Shown: positions 12,600 to 14,580 of the stretch, in pieces | Layout: each line of letters begins with the position of its first letter | Numbering within the stretch: the first letter of the stretch is position 1 | Assembly (NCBI GenBank): GCA_964611035.1 | Contig: CAZSWT010000070.1 | Span: 1 to 14,580, forward strand | DNA length: 14,580 nucleotides | Direction of reading: 5' to 3' | Source of the DNA: B33-G16 sp964611035 | Lineage (GTDB): Bacteria > Desulfobacterota > DSM-4660 > Desulfatiglandales > B25-G16 | Notes under the pieces: model-generated | Told to the model about the DNA's origin: nothing | Seen by the model: the letters and a program-made list of their open reading frames with translations, nothing else | Database searches by the model: none | Program-made: the position numbers and the translations under genes

Positions 12600-13877
12600 C
12601 TAATAAGTACGCAATTCAGCCAGCTTGCACTCTGCTCTGGTAAATACTATTCCAGCAAACATACCAAGACCTAGCATGCCCTGTGATACAAGCGAGACTA
12701 CGGCGGCGCCTAGCCAACCCATTCTCGGTATGAGAACAAGGTTCAGAACTATATTCAAAAAAAGCACCGCAACCTGAATCTTGGTTCGCAACGGCTGCCG
12801 CCCGAGACCAGTTAGCGTGTCCGCAAGCGGATAGAGGATCCCCATCAGGAAGATAATTGGTGATAACCAGCGGATAATGTTGATAGCTTGAGCGTATTCT
12901 TGCCCTAAAAAATAAGGGATGAGCGGCGCTGAAAAAAACAATATCAATGTCGCTAAAAGACCGTAGCATATCGTCCACGGGAAGATGCTTGCCAAAAACT
13001 GGAGTATTGATTTCTTGCCTGTCTCACCTGCTTTTAAAAAACGAGGAAATGTGACGGTAAGAAACGAAATCAAAGGAATGAAGGCCATCTCAAGGATTCT
13101 ATAAGCGGAAGAATACAAACCGGCAGAAGATAGACTTGCAAGGCGCGGCAACATTGTCTTGTCTATATCGTTGTAGACGCTTTTCGATAGAAGTGAAAAA
13201 GAAAAATACAATCCCAGCGAAAAATCCGCTTTGAAGGGAGGTAATGTCTTGATCTCACCTTCAAAATGCTGACCGATTCTTCTGCAAATGCTCTGCCAGA
13301 AAAAATAGAGAACAAATGCATTCGCCATTACCTGAACTGTTGCAATCGTGATGAGAGATAAATAGCCGACCCATACCAGAAAAAGGTTCACAGCTAATCT
13401 GATTGCCTGAACGGCTATCGCATAAGGAACAGATAAGTGTACTTTGTCTGTAGATTGATACATGGCGAAGAATAGCTCGTGCAACGCTACCAGGAGGACG
13501 TCGGAAAAGAACATCAACGTCACAAACAATAGTAGTCGACTGCTAAATGAAGGCAAGACTATGTAGCTTGTCGACAATGCAAACATATACCAAAAAGCGG
13601 CAGTCAAAAAAATTAGGCGGACATACCTGCGGAGATGAATAAATCCGTACCCTTCGGAATGACGCTGCACGAGCAGAAGGGGTGCTCCATAAGAAGCAAG
13701 CGGAGTGATAATTCGGAGGATTGCGAGTACACTAGTGTAAATACCGAACTTCTCGACTCCAAGATACCTTGCCACAATAATAAAATTTATAGCGGATACC
13801 ACAATGCCAATTGTACGGCCTATACCAAGTGAAAATGTGTTTCTCAAAATATTTTTCAGATGTATATTCACTATCAC
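12600..13877 (-). CDS. Wzx-like oligosaccharide flippase (MOP superfamily)
   Basis: A 425-residue integral membrane protein with about twelve hydrophobic segments. The first 55 residues, including INFIIVARYLGVEKFGIYTS, are the standard start of polysaccharide-biosynthesis flippases of the PST/Wzx group. It would move undecaprenyl-linked glycan across the inner membrane. Length is normal (400-480). The start codon appears to be GTG at 13877 (a second GTG lies two codons in) and no strong ribosome binding site is visible. It is the first intact gene of the minus-strand locus and is followed at once by GT4. It could instead belong to a teichuronic or O-antigen pathway; the fold call is secure. 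Confidence 0.9.
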   Translation of the reverse strand: MIVNIHLKNILRNTFSLGIGRTIGIVVSAINFIIVARYLGVEKFGIYTSVLAILRIITPLASYGAPLLLVQRHSEGYGFIHLRRYVRLIFLTAAFWYMFALSTSYIVLPSFSSRLLLFVTLMFFSDVLLVALHELFFAMYQSTDKVHLSVPYAIAVQAIRLAVNLFLVWVGYLSLITIATVQVMANAFVLYFFWQSICRRIGQHFEGEIKTLPPFKADFSLGLYFSFSLLSKSVYNDIDKTMLPRLASLSSAGLYSSAYRILEMAFIPLISFLTVTFPRFLKAGETGKKSILQFLASIFPWTICYGLLATLILFFSAPLIPYFLGQEYAQAINIIRWLSPIIFLMGILYPLADTLTGLGRQPLRTKIQVAVLFLNIVLNLVLIPRMGWLGAAVVSLVSQGMLGLGMFAGIVFTRAECKLAELRTY

Positions 13878-14050
13878 GATTATGTTGCTTAATTATGTCG
13901 CCCTTTAGGTAAGGAAAATATGATTTCATTAATTGAATATACCTCTTCGCGTTACTGAGTTTTAATTATTCAATCATCATAATTGCCTTATCTGAACTAA
14001 TATTATGTAATATCTTCCTCAACAGTTGCTAAAAGTACCAAAAGTTCCCA
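13878..14050. other. Short intergenic stretch upstream of the flippase gene
   Basis: AT-rich DNA between the deacetylase remnant and the flippase start. It presumably carries the flippase promoter, but no convincing pair of boxes was identified. Confidence 0.3.
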
Positions 14051-14542
14051 TTAAACTAATTTAATAAATTGCCTGCACCATTTTTGGTAGCTGAAATCGT
14101 AAATATAGCTATTATCTAGAAAAAATTTAAAGTGATCTAAATCCATTTCGCCACCCATGCGGGGAAGTATATATCTAAAGGTATTGTTTAATATTTCGCC
14201 TAATACAGCAGTAAAGCCCAAAAGGTATTTATTCTTAATAACACTCTTAATGGAATCTCCAGTAATATATAATCTTCCCCCATTTGGATAAGCAAAATAA
14301 TTACAGTTACCACAATTTTCTTTAATTAGATTCTTACTGAGTTCTAGTTGATTATTCATTAACTCTTTGCTTTGATTGCCATTTAATATGAAATGGTCAT
14401 GACAGTGTGATCCAATTGTCGCGCCCAAATGCTTAATCTCTTTAACATCATCCCAATTCATGGGCTTATTTGAAGTAAATTGGTTGTCTATCTCTAACCA
14501 TCTTTCCTTTGGGATTAACTTAATTACTGAACTTGTGCATTT
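14051..14542 (-). pseudogene. C-terminal part of a polysaccharide deacetylase (NodB-like)
   Basis: The frame is open from 14542 to the stop at 14051. From the ATG at 14461 it reads MNWDDVKEIKHLGATIGSHC, then HDHF, matching motif 2 of NodB-type deacetylases (metal-binding His19 and His23), and FAYPNG at 56-61 matches motif 3. Residues upstream of that ATG (VIKLIPKERWLEIDNQFTS) also fit the family, so the gene continued to the left; the catalytic TFDD motif is absent and a stop codon at 14543-14545 closes the frame. The DNA beyond 14547 looks unrelated. It is therefore a truncated remnant, originally able to remove acetyl groups from a glycan. A start at 14461 giving a short protein is less likely. 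Confidence 0.7.
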
Positions 14543-14580
14543 TTAAGCGGCCAAAAGCTGTTCGGAAAGCCAGATGCGAC

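Noticed and set aside
12616..12978. 120-residue minus-strand frame inside the flippase gene
   Set aside because: It is an alternative frame of the flippase, with no domain match and no initiation signal.

Overview
The window looks like accessory DNA from an environmental, probably anaerobic Gram-negative bacterium, of Desulfobacterota or similar type. That placement is an inference from the mix of toxin-antitoxin (TA) modules, surface-polysaccharide genes and many degenerate dispersed repeats; no marker gene fixes the taxon. No rRNA, tRNA, CRISPR array or intact transposase was found.

Region 1 (1-4160) is a stress or addiction island. From left to right it holds the 3' stub of a RelE-like toxin gene, a Fic-family AMP-transferase gene on the minus strand, a YefM/Phd-type antitoxin with a PIN-domain toxin, a toxin-first RelE/ParE module with an excisionase-like antitoxin, and an AbrB-type antitoxin with a RelE-like toxin. 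The last 103 bp of the island (4058-4160) repeat its first 103 bp with two differences, so the whole block sits between direct copies of one toxin 3' end. Three modules and fic have promoters or operators that can be read in the sequence.

Region 2 (4229-6637, minus strand) holds a secreted two-domain protein with an EF-hand-like loop and a class I methyltransferase.

Region 3 (6638-9960) is a patchwork. Two composite elements (A 6751-7222, B 9007-9936) share their left and right ends but have unrelated cores. A contains what looks like domains V and VI of a group II intron, and B contains a broken sugar-nucleotide epimerase gene. Between them lie a TA module with a truncated toxin and an AT-rich methyltransferase gene bracketed by identical 24-bp direct repeats.

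Region 4 (9961-14580, minus strand) is a decaying surface-polysaccharide locus: a polysaccharide deacetylase remnant, a Wzx-like flippase, a GT4 glycosyltransferase, a DUF362 remnant and a WecG/TagA/CpsF glycosyltransferase. Flippase and GT4 form a tight pair. The WecG-type enzyme would add a sugar to a lipid-linked intermediate, GT4 would extend it, and the flippase would export it. The broken epimerase, DUF362 and deacetylase genes suggest that the locus has been repeatedly recombined.
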